Position numbers and translations under genes: made by a program
NCBI GenBank assembly: GCA_022826485.1
Contig: JAJDUU010000021.1
Location: 185,016-249,015 of the forward strand
Source: Chloroflexota bacterium
GTDB lineage: Bacteria; Chloroflexota; UBA11872
Length of the DNA stretch: 64,000 nucleotides
Direction: 5' to 3'
The notes under the pieces: model-generated
What the model saw: the letters and a program-made list of their open reading frames with translations, nothing else
What the model was told of the DNA's origin: nothing
Database searches by the model: none
Shown here: piece after piece, positions 16,366 to 24,452 of the stretch
Layout of the letters: each line of letters starts with the position of its first letter
Numbering within the stretch: the stretch's first letter is position 1

Positions 16366-16616
16366 TGCAAGAGTGCGCCACGCAATGCGCCGCGCCGGAC
16401 ATCACCGCTCCACTCTAGGCCATCACCGTCCACCGCACAAATACCGAACAGGCCGGAGCGAGAGTACTCTTCCAGCGCGGCTGATGCTGACCATGGATGC
16501 TCAAACTTCAGCACTTGCGGTGAGTTGACCCGGCCCTCAATGACGTGGGAGATTGCTTGTTCCATGCCGAACACAGCCGCAGTTCGCCCGTCATTCAGAA
16601 GCCCTAGCGGAGACAT
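16344..16616 (-). CDS. Possible small protein upstream of mrfA (uncertain)
   Basis: A 90-codon frame overlapping the first 22 bases of mrfA. The predicted protein (beginning MSPLGLLNDGRTAAVF, later HVIEGRVNSPQVLKFEHPW) has protein-like composition, with helices and few Arg runs, unlike most antisense frames in this window. Against it: no ribosome-binding site, a start only 15 bases from the divergent ATG at 16632, and no recognised family. It could be the remnant of an older gene in the AT-richer island that also holds 16632-17444. The gap 16366-16631 shows nothing else beyond the palindrome AGAGTACTCT near 16460. Confidence 0.25.
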   Translation of the reverse strand: MSPLGLLNDGRTAAVFGMEQAISHVIEGRVNSPQVLKFEHPWSASAALEEYSRSGLFGICAVDGDGLEWSGDVRRGALRGALLHCRPVSS

Positions 16617-16631
16617 TTAGAGAGGAAAGAA

Positions 16632-17444
16632 ATGATTGGAAGAGCGCTTATGGCGCGGATTGCACCTATCTATGCGCTGACATCGCTGTTGATCGTGCTG
16701 CTCAGCGCTTCCTGGTTGTTGATTGGCTCGGACGAGGCGCTTGCATCGTGCGCGCCGACGACACCATCCAAAAGCTTCGCTAATTCCGAATTCGTATTCT
16801 CTGGGGTCAGCATAGCAAGAAGTTTATTCTATAATCCCTACGCGGATCATCTCGAGCTAAGCAACGAGTTTCATAATTCAAGTGAAGGTATATACGTATT
16901 CAAGGTTGATACCGTGTGGAAAGGGCAACCTTATGAATACGTATATCTCAGGACGGCACACCGTCATCCGAGCGGCTATGGGTTCACTCTGGGTGAGGAA
17001 TACCTCGTCTACGCTCTGACCGCAGAGTCAGTGTCTTCATCATTTTGCAGCAGAACTGGTCTCTTCACGGAAGCACAGGAGGATCTTGATTGGTTGGGAG
17101 AAGGCCAACCGCCGGAGGCAGGCAGGTGGGGCCCAGGACCTCGCATCACACGCGACTGGCTGCCTGCCGATGCCGTGATCGAGAAGCTTGCAAAGTCCGC
17201 GCGCGACCTGCAATACGAGCTTGGGCAAGAACGCAGCAGGCAACCGGACCCGACGCCTACGCCCGCACCTACCCCTAGACCTTCGCCTACGGCCGCGATA
17301 GCACAGGCCGCAGATCCCGCACCAGTCGCCGGGGAGACGGACATTCTGGGATGGCTGATCCCCACCGTCGCCGGTGTGGCGGGCGCCTTAGCGGGCGCGC
17401 TGACGACCACACTCGCGCTGCGACCGCGGCATGACGGCACATAG
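16632..17444 (+). CDS. Exported, membrane-anchored NTR/TIMP-like domain protein
   Basis: 270 residues. An export signal with a hydrophobic core at about 10-32 ends in LASC; Cys40 would be either a lipoprotein Cys or the N-terminal Cys typical of NTR/TIMP-like domains. The domain (about 40-165) follows the bacterial pattern: CAP, a FANSEFVFSGV strand, VFKVDTVWKG, a strand with YLRTAH, then LGEEYLVYAL, and a second Cys in SSSFCSRTG. A helix and a Pro/Thr linker (PDPTPTPAPTPRPSPT) lead to a membrane helix at about 238-260 and a short basic tail. The first half of the gene is far AT-richer than its neighbours, which suggests transfer. AGAGGAAAG precedes the ATG. Ligand unknown; bacterial NTR-like proteins are mostly uncharacterised. 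Confidence 0.7.
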   Translation: MIGRALMARIAPIYALTSLLIVLLSASWLLIGSDEALASCAPTTPSKSFANSEFVFSGVSIARSLFYNPYADHLELSNEFHNSSEGIYVFKVDTVWKGQPYEYVYLRTAHRHPSGYGFTLGEEYLVYALTAESVSSSFCSRTGLFTEAQEDLDWLGEGQPPEAGRWGPGPRITRDWLPADAVIEKLAKSARDLQYELGQERSRQPDPTPTPAPTPRPSPTAAIAQAADPAPVAGETDILGWLIPTVAGVAGALAGALTTTLALRPRHDGT

Positions 17445-17481
17445 GCTCCAGCCGTGGCGGGGTCGAATAGGGCGCGAGAGC

Positions 17482-17645
17482 CTACTCGCTCCAGCTCGAA
17501 ACGAAATCGTCCACGGTCACTGGCTGCCGCGGTTCGGCGTAGAGGTGCTGCGTCAGCCAGTCAAGGCGGCGCCAGCGGTTGTCGGCCTCCGTAATGTCAA
17601 TTCGCACGGGCCAAGGCTCGGCAGTCCAGCCTGCCGCCGGTCGTG
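17482..17645 (-). pseudogene. Degraded 3' end of a phytanoyl-CoA dioxygenase-like gene
   Basis: On the minus strand one frame ends in LTQHLYAEPRQPVTVDDF and then VSSWSE plus TAG (17484-17482). This aligns with the C terminus of the dioxygenase at 20601-21755 (LAQRLHAEPRQPVTVDQF, VASWAA). The match continues upstream through ITEADNRWRRLDW (there DAEADELWRRCDW) to about 17640, where an in-frame stop that is also the end of the WD40 gene closes it. About 330 N-terminal residues, including the iron ligands, are missing, so this is a remnant of an additional copy. The WD40-cobW operon now sits between it and the intact copies. Confidence 0.8.
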
Positions 17646-17647
17646 CT

Positions 17648-18685
17648 TCACCATTTGCTCACTCGCCAGGCCGTCGCGCCACCCTGAGCGTCGAGCGCGG
17701 CAAGCGCGCGTCCATCCGGTCGCCAGTACAAGTCGGACACTGCGCCCGCCACCACCGCAGCCCCTATCGGGCGGCCTTTGGCATCTTTCTCTAGCGACCA
17801 CACGGCCACGGTGCCATCGCGTGCCCCCGAGGCCAGTCGCATCACGCCGGAAGCGAAGGCAAGCGTCGTGACGGGTTGAACATGAAGATCCAGAACGCCG
17901 GGCCGCGTGCCTTCGGGACCACTGCCCTGAAAGCTCCAGACCGTCACGTCCTCGCCGCCGCCGGTGGCCAGCAGGGTGCCCGTGTCATCGAAGGCCAGGG
18001 CCGACGGCTTCGCCGGATATCCCGACATCATCGAGTCCTGCTCGGTGGAGCGACGCCAGAAGTGCACCGAGTTGTCCTGGCTGCCGCAGGCCACGATATC
18101 CCCGTCCGGGCTTAGGACCAGCGACACCAGGGAGCCCATCCACTCCAGCTGCTGGCGACGCTCCCCGGTGGACGCGTCGAAGAACGTCACCCGCCCGTAA
18201 CAGGCCGTCGCCAGCTCCTCGGAGCCGGACCACGCGATTGCGCTGACGGTGCTGGGATGATCGTCAGATCGCCAGACTTTCTCTCCATCCGCCCCATGCA
18301 TGTAGACCTTCCGGGAGCAGGAGGCTGCCAACCACGTGCCGTCCGGCGACCACGCCACGTGCTCCACCCAACCGTTCCCGATGTCGATATCCACCCTGAC
18401 CTGACCGTCGGTGGCGCTCCAGACCAAGACTCGGCCGTCCTGGCCGGCCGTCGCGAACTCGGGGCGGTGTGGGTGCATCGCCACCGCGAGCACCCCGCCG
18501 TCATGGACTTCGCGCTGCGTCCAGATGGTCGCGCCCGACGTGCCGTCGAACGCGTAGACGCCACCGGCGGCATCACCGACCACCAGCGCCTCACCGCGCG
18601 GGGTCCAGCCCCCGGCGATGGCGTAGTCACCGACCTCCGCCGCCCAGCCCCGGCGCAGCACGCCTTGCGGCCTGTCGACAGTCAA
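17648..18685 (-). CDS. WD40-repeat protein of the cobW operon
   Basis: 345 residues made almost entirely of WD40-type blades, about seven. Each contains a strand ending in W or F after a GxDG or SPDG turn ([39 protein letters not shown]). No signal peptide, so a cytoplasmic beta-propeller. The start ATG overlaps the cobW-type gene's end by four bases (18682-18685). WD40 proteins next to COG0523 GTPases are a recurring arrangement in several phyla. The propeller probably serves as a binding platform for the GTPase or its client, which is inference from context. Confidence 0.85.
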   Translation of the reverse strand: MTVDRPQGVLRRGWAAEVGDYAIAGGWTPRGEALVVGDAAGGVYAFDGTSGATIWTQREVHDGGVLAVAMHPHRPEFATAGQDGRVLVWSATDGQVRVDIDIGNGWVEHVAWSPDGTWLAASCSRKVYMHGADGEKVWRSDDHPSTVSAIAWSGSEELATACYGRVTFFDASTGERRQQLEWMGSLVSLVLSPDGDIVACGSQDNSVHFWRRSTEQDSMMSGYPAKPSALAFDDTGTLLATGGGEDVTVWSFQGSGPEGTRPGVLDLHVQPVTTLAFASGVMRLASGARDGTVAVWSLEKDAKGRPIGAAVVAGAVSDLYWRPDGRALAALDAQGGATAWRVSKW

Positions 18686-20064
18686 ACCAGACAGGCCTCG
18701 AATCCCTGCCGCATGGTCGCCTCGTCGAGATTGCGGCCGATGAAGACGAGTTGATTGCGGCGGGGCGCGTCCCCCCAGGGGCGATCCGGCTGTCCGTCGA
18801 AGAGCATGTGCACGCCTTGGAAGACGAAGCGGCGCGACTCGCCCGCGAGGCTGATGAAGCCCTTCATGCGGAAGATGTCCACCCCGCGTTCACGGAGCAG
18901 CTCGCCCAGCCACAGGTTGAGCCTGTCGGGATCGACGTCGCCCTCGCACTCGATGGCGATCGATCCCACCTCGTCGTCGTGCTCATGCTGGGCCACCCAG
19001 GTTCGCTCGACCTCGACGGGAACCGCGTCCGTGGTGCGTGGGGCGCCGTTCGCCGTGGGGGTCGCGCCATCCACGTTCAACAGCTGCAGATCGAATTCCT
19101 CCGCGGTGTGCTGGGTAAACACGCCGACCCTCATCGGGGTTTCGACCTCCAGGAAGAACGACTTGCGCCCTGGGGAGTCGAGCTGGAGGTTCAGGTGCTC
19201 ACCGACACGAAGCTGGTCCCCCGGGCGAACGAGATCCGCGGGTTCGGCATACCGACGCACACACCACTCCGCACCCTCGCGAAGCGCTGAGTCATCCGTG
19301 CCCTGGTCGGGTACGACGACGAGAGACATCGACGGATCAGGTCCATCGTCCAGGCTGAGCTCATAGCGGCCGACATCGAGCGAATAGACGCCGGTCCATT
19401 CGAACGGGTATTCCGGCTCGAGAAACGTGGGACGACGCCCGAGCACCTCGTCCAGGTCGAAGGCGCCGAGGTTGAGGACCGTATCGACGTCGACCTCCGC
19501 CCGCTCGCTGCGGATGACGCGCGCCATGCGGTTCATGTCGCGGAGCCGCGACTCGAGCCCGTCGAGCGCGTCGTCATGGACGAGGTCGGTCTTGTTGAGC
19601 ACCAGGACGTCCGCGAACGCGATTTGCTCGGTGCTCTCGTCGCTGCGGCCGAGTTGCTGCTCGATGTGGGCGGCGTCGACAAGCGTGACGATCCCGTCCA
19701 GCGCGTACTCCGCGCGAATCTCGTCGTCCATGAAAAAGGTCTGAGCGACCGGACCGGGATCGGCGAGCCCCGTGGTCTCCACCAACACGTAGTCGAACTT
19801 GTCGCGGCGTTTCATGAGGTTGCCGAGCACGCGAATCAGGTCGCCGCGCACCGTGCAGCAGATGCAGCCGTTCGACATCTCGAAGATTTCCTCGTCAGCG
19901 TTGATGACGAGCGCCTGATCAATGCCGACCTCCCCGAACTCGTTTTCGACCACGGCGATGCGTTTGCCGTGCTCCTCCCGCAAGATCCGGTTCAGCAGGG
20001 TCGTCTTGCCGGAGCCAAGGAAGCCGGTGAGGATCGTCACAGGTATGTTTCGAGGCGTGTCCAT
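18682..20064 (-). CDS. CobW/COG0523-family metal-chaperone GTPase
   Basis: 460 residues. Walker [10 protein letters not shown] (14-22), the family's metal-binding motif CICC (67-70) after MSNG, DXXG-like ETTGLADP, and the guanine-specificity NKTD near residue 155. The C-terminal CobW_C domain is present (residues about 335-450, with [18 protein letters not shown] and the FQGVHMLF strand). Between them is a long insert (about 225-330) with its own strands, as in the larger COG0523 subgroup. Such GTPases deliver zinc or cobalt to target enzymes. A strong AGGAGG lies just before the ATG, inside the end of the preceding gene. Neighbours do not reveal the client metalloenzyme. Confidence 0.88.
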   Translation of the reverse strand: MDTPRNIPVTILTGFLGSGKTTLLNRILREEHGKRIAVVENEFGEVGIDQALVINADEEIFEMSNGCICCTVRGDLIRVLGNLMKRRDKFDYVLVETTGLADPGPVAQTFFMDDEIRAEYALDGIVTLVDAAHIEQQLGRSDESTEQIAFADVLVLNKTDLVHDDALDGLESRLRDMNRMARVIRSERAEVDVDTVLNLGAFDLDEVLGRRPTFLEPEYPFEWTGVYSLDVGRYELSLDDGPDPSMSLVVVPDQGTDDSALREGAEWCVRRYAEPADLVRPGDQLRVGEHLNLQLDSPGRKSFFLEVETPMRVGVFTQHTAEEFDLQLLNVDGATPTANGAPRTTDAVPVEVERTWVAQHEHDDEVGSIAIECEGDVDPDRLNLWLGELLRERGVDIFRMKGFISLAGESRRFVFQGVHMLFDGQPDRPWGDAPRRNQLVFIGRNLDEATMRQGFEACLV

Positions 20065-20373
20065 CTAGTCCTCCTGAAGCAGCGGTGCGAGCGCCGGAAT
20101 CTCTACGTCGAATCCCCAGGCCGTGCAGATTTGGCCAAGGTCCTCTGCGTCAACGGCGTCCATGGGTTTGTGTAGCTTGCGCTGAAACTGTGGCGCATCG
20201 GGCCGAAGCAGTCCGATCACGGTTTCGACGGGTGCGCAGTCTTCTTCGAGACACGCCAGCTCGGTGACCGTGACCGTCACGTCATCGGAAAGGCTCAGCG
20301 CTTCGCGCAATGCCATCTTGATACGTCGGGCCCGTTCGAGGTTCGGGCGGCGTGGTGATGTGCTGATCAACAT
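20065..20373 (-). CDS. Small Cys-containing protein preceding the cobW-type gene
   Basis: 102 residues, no membrane segment. The core reads LSDDVTVTVTELACLEEDCA followed by PVETVIGLL, with C41 and C46 in a C-x4-C arrangement. The pattern ELxCxExxCxPVETVI recurs, as far as I recall, in small proteins beside COG0523 genes in other bacteria, but no function is known to me. Its stop directly abuts the cobW ATG (20064/20065) and its tail contains that gene's ribosome-binding site, so the two are co-translated. A metal-handover or sensor role is plausible but unproven. It is the first gene after the dyad at 20477-20499. Confidence 0.7.
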   Translation of the reverse strand: MLISTSPRRPNLERARRIKMALREALSLSDDVTVTVTELACLEEDCAPVETVIGLLRPDAPQFQRKLHKPMDAVDAEDLGQICTAWGFDVEIPALAPLLQED

Positions 20374-20476
20374 AGGTTCGCTTCTCCCTCGAGACGGCGG
20401 GACCAGCCCGGATCAGGCACGGATTCGACAGCCCTTCTCTTGCTCGGCGTGTCCATCCAGAACCCGCACGCAGAAG

Positions 20477-20499
20477 TTGTTGCGATATGGTCTCAATAA
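20477..20499. promoter_or_regulatory. Dyad-symmetric operator candidate upstream of the metal operon
   Basis: TTGTTGCGA and TCTCAATAA are separated by five bases; seven of nine positions per arm are symmetric (TT-TTG-GA / TC-CAA-AA). Length, AT-rich outer bases and spacing are like Fur/Zur-family boxes, and COG0523 operons are often Zur-controlled. It is 104 bases upstream of the first ATG in an otherwise featureless gap (20374-20600). The site fits no family consensus exactly, so this is an inference. Confidence 0.35.
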
Positions 20500-20600
20500 G
20501 GGGTCCGTCGATGGTACACACCGGCGTTGTCGCTCTCAACCAGCGATCACCCTTGGAACGACGGTTACCGAGTGCGACGGTGGCGCCTCAGAATATCGGC

Positions 20601-21755
20601 CTAGGCCGCCCAACTGGCGACGAACTGATCCACAGTCACCGGCTGCCGAGGTTCGGCATGCAGGCGTTGCGCCAGCCAGTCGCAGCGGCGCCAGAGCTCG
20701 TCGGCCTCGGCGTCGCTGAACCACTGGCCAAAGTCCGATCCCCAACCCAGCGTGAGCGGATGGAGAGACTTGGCCTCGCGCTGCAGGTCCTCCGGCAGCT
20801 CGTCGAAGTCCGGCTGCCTGAGTAGGTGAATGTGCCGCGCGGCTTCGGCCACGCATGCCGTGAGGGTGAGCTTGGAGGCGGGACCGGCGCCGGGATGCAA
20901 CTCCTCGAGCGCCGCGCGAAAGGCCTCCGCGTCGCCGTCCAGGACGCCCTGCAGCGCTTGCGCCGTGAGGTCCCGCTGCTCCGCCGCGAGGCGATTCCAG
21001 GACTGGAACGCGGCGGCGGACGACGCCGAGAGATGGCGAGTGAAGCCCGGATCCCGCGGCATGGCGTGCACCGAAATACCGCCGTGCACCGTGCGGCGGA
21101 GCTTCGTGCTGTAGTTGCTGCCCCAGTGCAGCATGCTGTGGTAGTAGATCAAGCCGTCGCCGGCCTTGAGCTTCACGGGCATGCCGCCCGGCAGCGGCGA
21201 CCGCGGATCGTCCCTTAGCCGCCGGTCCTCCTCGGGCGTGTTCAGGCGGCGATGGCTGCCCGGCACCACCCAGAACACGTCGTCGTCGTAGAGCGGCAGG
21301 TTCCACTGCAGGTAACGCGGGCCGGTTTCCGCCAGCTCCTCTTGCAGCAGCCACAGCGGCGCCACCCCGTTGTTTCCAATGTCGCGGTGCCACTTGGCGG
21401 GGCCGTGGTCGACGCGCGGGTTGCACATCATCATCATGTGCATCGGCACCGCCTCGGTCCCGCTGAGCAGCTCGCGGCTGGTACCCATGACCGGCTCGCT
21501 GAGCCATAGCTCGACCGCCAGCGCCGTCTCCTTGTCCACCAGCGCGTGGAAGTCGGGCACGCGCGGCTGCATGTGCTTCTCCCACATGCCGCCGGGCGGA
21601 TCGTCGGGGCCGGCTTCGCGGCGCCAGACTTCGCGCTGCCGCTCCAGCAGGCCCTCGCAGGCATCGCGCACCGCGTCGAGCCGGTCGGCGGGAATAACGT
21701 TGCGCACGAACAGATAGCCGTCGCGACGGAGCAGCGACTTGTTCAGGCTGGGCAT
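20601..21755 (-). CDS. Phytanoyl-CoA dioxygenase-family (PhyH) Fe(II)/2-oxoglutarate oxygenase, copy A
   Basis: 384 residues. The double-stranded beta-helix core has the Fe(II) triad H123-x-D125 in KWHRDIG and H210 in HSMLHWGSNYS, with R220 or R221 as 2-oxoglutarate anchor. A run of four Met (MHMMMM, 106-110) precedes the metal strand. The N terminus (LRRDGYLFVRNVIPADRLDAV) is standard for the family. The C-terminal 130 residues are a helical extension beyond the core. It is a tandem paralogue of the next gene, with equal length. Such enzymes hydroxylate varied small molecules; the substrate here is unknown. CAGGAG precedes the ATG. Confidence 0.9.
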   Translation of the reverse strand: MPSLNKSLLRRDGYLFVRNVIPADRLDAVRDACEGLLERQREVWRREAGPDDPPGGMWEKHMQPRVPDFHALVDKETALAVELWLSEPVMGTSRELLSGTEAVPMHMMMMCNPRVDHGPAKWHRDIGNNGVAPLWLLQEELAETGPRYLQWNLPLYDDDVFWVVPGSHRRLNTPEEDRRLRDDPRSPLPGGMPVKLKAGDGLIYYHSMLHWGSNYSTKLRRTVHGGISVHAMPRDPGFTRHLSASSAAAFQSWNRLAAEQRDLTAQALQGVLDGDAEAFRAALEELHPGAGPASKLTLTACVAEAARHIHLLRQPDFDELPEDLQREAKSLHPLTLGWGSDFGQWFSDAEADELWRRCDWLAQRLHAEPRQPVTVDQFVASWAA

Positions 21756-21848
21756 GGGGACTCCTGTGCTGGGTCTCGCACCAGGTGGCGGTTCAGGCTG
21801 AGCGTTTCACGCACGATACTTGGTGCCGCGTTTCCCAGTTCTCGCGAT

Positions 21849-23003
21849 CTACGAACCCCAGCTCGCGGCGAACTGGTCCAGCGTCACCCGCTGCGGGGGG
21901 TGGGCGTGGAGACGCTGCGCCAGCCAGTCGAAGCGGCGCCACAATTCGTCGGCCTCGGCGTCGCTGAACCGGTCGGCGAAGGCCGGACCCCAGCCCAACG
22001 TGAGCGGGTGGAGGTGCGTGGCCTGTCGCTGCATCGCCTCCGGCAGGTCGTCGAAGCCTGGCTGCTTGAGGAGGTAGATGTGGCGCGCGGCCTCGGCCAG
22101 GCACGCCGTGAGGGTCAGCTTGGAAGCGGGACCGGCGCCGGGGTGCAAGCGCTCCAGGGCCGTGCGAAAGGCCTCCGCGTCGCCGTCCAAGACGCCCTGC
22201 AGCGCCTGCGCGGTGAGGTCCCGTTGCTCCGCCGCGCGGCGATTCCAGGTCTGGAATGCGGCGGCGGCCGCGGGCGAGAGATGGCGCGTGAAGCCGGTGT
22301 CCCGCGGCATGGCGTGCACCGCCATGCCGCCGTGCACGGTGCGCCGGAGCTTCGGGCTGTAGTTGCTGCCCCAGTGCAACATGCTGTGGAGATAGATCAA
22401 GCCGTCACCGGCTTTTAGCTCCACGGGCATGCCGCCTGGCAGCGGCGACCGCGGATCGTCCGCGAGCTGCCGGTCCTCCTCCGGGGTATTCAGCCGGCGG
22501 TGGCTGCCCGGAACCACCCAGAGCACGTCGTCGTCGTAGAGCGGCAGGTTCCATTGCAAGTAGCGCGGTCCGGTTTCCGCCAGCTCCTCTTGCAGCAGCC
22601 ACAGTGGGGCCACCTCGAGTGGCCCGATGTCGCGGTGCCACTTGGCGGGGCCGTGGTCGGTGCGCGGGTTGCACATCATCATCATGTGCATGGGCACCGC
22701 CTCAGGCCCGCTGAGCAACTCCCGGCTGATGCTCATGACCGGCTCGCTGAGCCATAGCTCGACCGCGAGCGCGGTTTCCGCGCCCACCAGCGCGTGAAAC
22801 TCGGGCACGCGCGGCTGGGGGCGCATGTCCCACACGCCGCCGGGGAGATCGTCCGGCCCAGCCTCCTGGCGCCAGATCTCGCGCTGCCGGTCCAGCACGC
22901 CCTCGCAGGCCTCGCGCACGTCGTCGAGCCGGTCGGCGGGGATGACGTTGCGCACGATGACGTAGCCGTCGCGACGGAGCTGGGACTGGTTCAGGCTGGG
23001 CAT
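21849..23003 (-). CDS. PhyH-family Fe(II)/2-oxoglutarate oxygenase, copy B
   Basis: 384 residues from ATG 23003 (GGAG five bases upstream). The frame runs on to 23111, but that extension is the translation of a dispersed repeat and is rejected. It matches copy A at 46 of the first 60 residues and through the whole length, including KWHRDIG and HSMLHWGSNYS, so the duplication is fairly recent. The 93-base gap to copy A keeps no repeat. Differences cluster on outer positions and next to the first metal site (GPLEVAPL here, GNNGVAPL in copy A), which could alter substrate choice. Confidence 0.9.
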   Translation of the reverse strand: MPSLNQSQLRRDGYVIVRNVIPADRLDDVREACEGVLDRQREIWRQEAGPDDLPGGVWDMRPQPRVPEFHALVGAETALAVELWLSEPVMSISRELLSGPEAVPMHMMMMCNPRTDHGPAKWHRDIGPLEVAPLWLLQEELAETGPRYLQWNLPLYDDDVLWVVPGSHRRLNTPEEDRQLADDPRSPLPGGMPVELKAGDGLIYLHSMLHWGSNYSPKLRRTVHGGMAVHAMPRDTGFTRHLSPAAAAAFQTWNRRAAEQRDLTAQALQGVLDGDAEAFRTALERLHPGAGPASKLTLTACLAEAARHIYLLKQPGFDDLPEAMQRQATHLHPLTLGWGPAFADRFSDAEADELWRRFDWLAQRLHAHPPQRVTLDQFAASWGS

Positions 23004-23049
23004 GGAGTCTCCAGTGCTAGGGGATGAGCCAGGACCGACTCGGGCGTGG

Positions 23050-23093
23050 ATTCCCGCCCCGTATCGCGTACGGGGCAGGCTCTCCGCGGGAAT
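23050..23093. repeat. Expanded ATTCCCGC...GCGGGAAT hairpin
   Basis: Outer arms ATTCCCGC / GCGGGAAT enclose an inner hairpin CCCCGTA / TACGGGG. It is related to the ATTCCGGC units but with a longer stem-loop. It abuts the start of the dioxygenase gene and explains the spurious N-terminal extension of that frame. Confidence 0.65.
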
Positions 23094-23172
23094 GACGGAG
23101 GGTAGGGCCAAGGACTCATTGGCGATCAGTCAGGTGTGTGCGACTCACGCCAATCCGGCTTATGGCGCCGAT

Positions 23173-23194
23173 CCCACGCTGCACGCAGCGTGGG
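23173..23194. repeat. Hairpin with CCCACGCTGC arms, copy 2
   Basis: The same perfect 10-base arms as at 12322-12343 with AC as loop. It lies 19 bases beyond the end of the dioxygenase at 23214 and could help end that transcript. Confidence 0.8.
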
Positions 23195-23213
23195 CCACCG
23201 GACAATGCGCGAA

Positions 23214-24125
23214 TCAATCACCGTCCAGGCCGATGTATTTCATCACCTCGTCCACCCACACCTGGTCGTAGCCCTTGCCCTCCCAGAGGCGGATCAGCGG
23301 CGCGTCCACGTCGGTGGGATGCACGCCGGCGGGGTCGTGGTCCAGCACACCCAGAAGCTGCCGCCGCACGGGGTCGGCGCGCGCGACCAGCTCCGGTGAA
23401 CTCGATACGCGGTCGCCCAGCCGCATCCAGATCGGCGAATAGACGTAGAAGAGGTTCTTGCGCCGCACGTTCGACGTGTTGCGCGAGACGGAGTGCCAGA
23501 GGGCGTTGTGAAACAGCATGGCGTCACCGGCGCGCAGCTGCAGCTGCACGGCGCCCGGCACGCCGGCGTCGATCTCGTCGACCTCCTGGAAGCGACTCGG
23601 CGAGGCAAGCGTCTCCGCGTCGGCGTCCTCCCGCGGAAAGTTGCCGCGGTGGCTGCCGGGAATGAGCAGGAAGTTGCCCATGTCGGGCGCGTCCAGGTCG
23701 GTGAGGAACCAGCCGATCTTGAGGTGCAACAGCGGCGTGAGCCCGCCGGCGCTCGGAAACGGGTAGGGCTTGGGACCGTCGTAGTGCCAGCGGCTGCCCG
23801 GATGCGGCGTTGGCGGACGCACCATCACCTGCGATGCGAGCAGCTGGATAGTCGCGCCCATCAGGTCCATCACGATGCCCAGATGATTGGGGTGATCGAT
23901 GAGATCGAGGAAGGCGTCGTCCTCCTCGATCACGTTGAGGGTGCTCAGCCACTCGTCGGACGAACGGCCGGCGCGCTGCGAAGCCTCGTCGACGCGGTCC
24001 ACGGCGGCGGTGAGACGCTCAATTTCGTCGGACGACAGCACGCCGGGTAACACCAGATAGCCCTGCGTGTCCCAGTGCTCGCGCTGCTCGGGCGTCAGGC
24101 GCGTGAGAGTTTCAACGTCGATCAC
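23214..24125 (-). CDS. PhyH-family Fe(II)/2-oxoglutarate oxygenase, divergent member C
   Basis: 303 residues. The start is GTG 24125, chosen because GGGAGGT lies six bases upstream and MIDVETLTRLTPEQREHWDT is a natural family N terminus; the longer frame to 24392 translates repeats. Metal ligands are H114-x-D116 (RWHYDGP) and H212 (LWHSVSRN), with R222/R223 downstream. It shares the fold but little detail with copies A and B and lacks their C-terminal extension, being closer to ectoine-hydroxylase-like and general PhyH proteins. It follows a Gfo/Idh oxidoreductase on the same strand, separated by repeats. Confidence 0.88.
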   Translation of the reverse strand: MIDVETLTRLTPEQREHWDTQGYLVLPGVLSSDEIERLTAAVDRVDEASQRAGRSSDEWLSTLNVIEEDDAFLDLIDHPNHLGIVMDLMGATIQLLASQVMVRPPTPHPGSRWHYDGPKPYPFPSAGGLTPLLHLKIGWFLTDLDAPDMGNFLLIPGSHRGNFPREDADAETLASPSRFQEVDEIDAGVPGAVQLQLRAGDAMLFHNALWHSVSRNTSNVRRKNLFYVYSPIWMRLGDRVSSSPELVARADPVRRQLLGVLDHDPAGVHPTDVDAPLIRLWEGKGYDQVWVDEVMKYIGLDGD

Positions 24126-24233
24126 GGGCGCACCTCCCGGAGGGCTGCCGTCAGGCGATCGCGGCCGGGTCACCGCCAGCGTAGCGCGGGCGACCGGGCA
24201 TGAACCATCACCGGGCGCACCCGGTCCGAGAAA

Positions 24234-24274
24234 TCGCGGGGCCGGTGCAGGCGTAGCGAGTTTTCGCCCCGCGA
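24234..24274. repeat. Inverted repeat with TCGCGGGGC arms
   Basis: Perfect 9-base arms TCGCGGGGC / GCCCCGCGA separated by 23 bases. A large stem-loop of unknown role in the gap between two minus-strand genes. Confidence 0.5.
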
Positions 24275-24311
24275 TTGACGACGAGGCTGGTGCTCGTCCT
24301 CTGCCCCTCAG

Positions 24312-24332
24312 ATTCCTCGCGTTGCTCGGAAT
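24312..24332. repeat. ATTCC...GGAAT palindrome, TCGC/GCTC variant
   Basis: ATTCCTCGC and GCTCGGAAT around GTT, followed by GACAGGGA. The arms mismatch inside, but the ends and the trailing GAC match the other ATTCC-type repeats here. Confidence 0.5.
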
Positions 24333-24452
24333 GACAGGGAGGGGGGCTCGGCTGACGGAAGAGTTGGCGGCCCAGAGGCAGATCCCCCTCACCGCAATCC
24401 CTTCGCACGGCGGGGAGAGGGAGCCGGGCGGCCCCTACGTCACGAAGTCGAA

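Larger units (their letters stand above)
24126..24452. other. Repeat-rich intergenic stretch (327 bases)
   Basis: No credible gene. It contains the hairpin pair at 24234-24274, the degenerate palindrome at 24312-24332, and a CCCTCACCGC...GGCGGGGAGAGGG inverted segment near 24390-24422. Only the part next to 24125 (GGGAGGT) has an evident role, as ribosome-binding site of the gene to its left. Confidence 0.55.

Noticed and set aside
14356..16620. 754-codon plus-strand frame opposite mrfA
   Set aside because: Antisense to a helicase with all motifs; composition is typical of a mirrored frame.
23004..23111. N-terminal extension of dioxygenase copy B
   Set aside because: The extra 36 codons translate an ATTCC-type repeat; the ATG at 23003 has a ribosome-binding site and matches copy A exactly.
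24126..24392. N-terminal extension of dioxygenase C
   Set aside because: It reads through repeats; GTG 24125 with GGGAGGT upstream gives the family N terminus.
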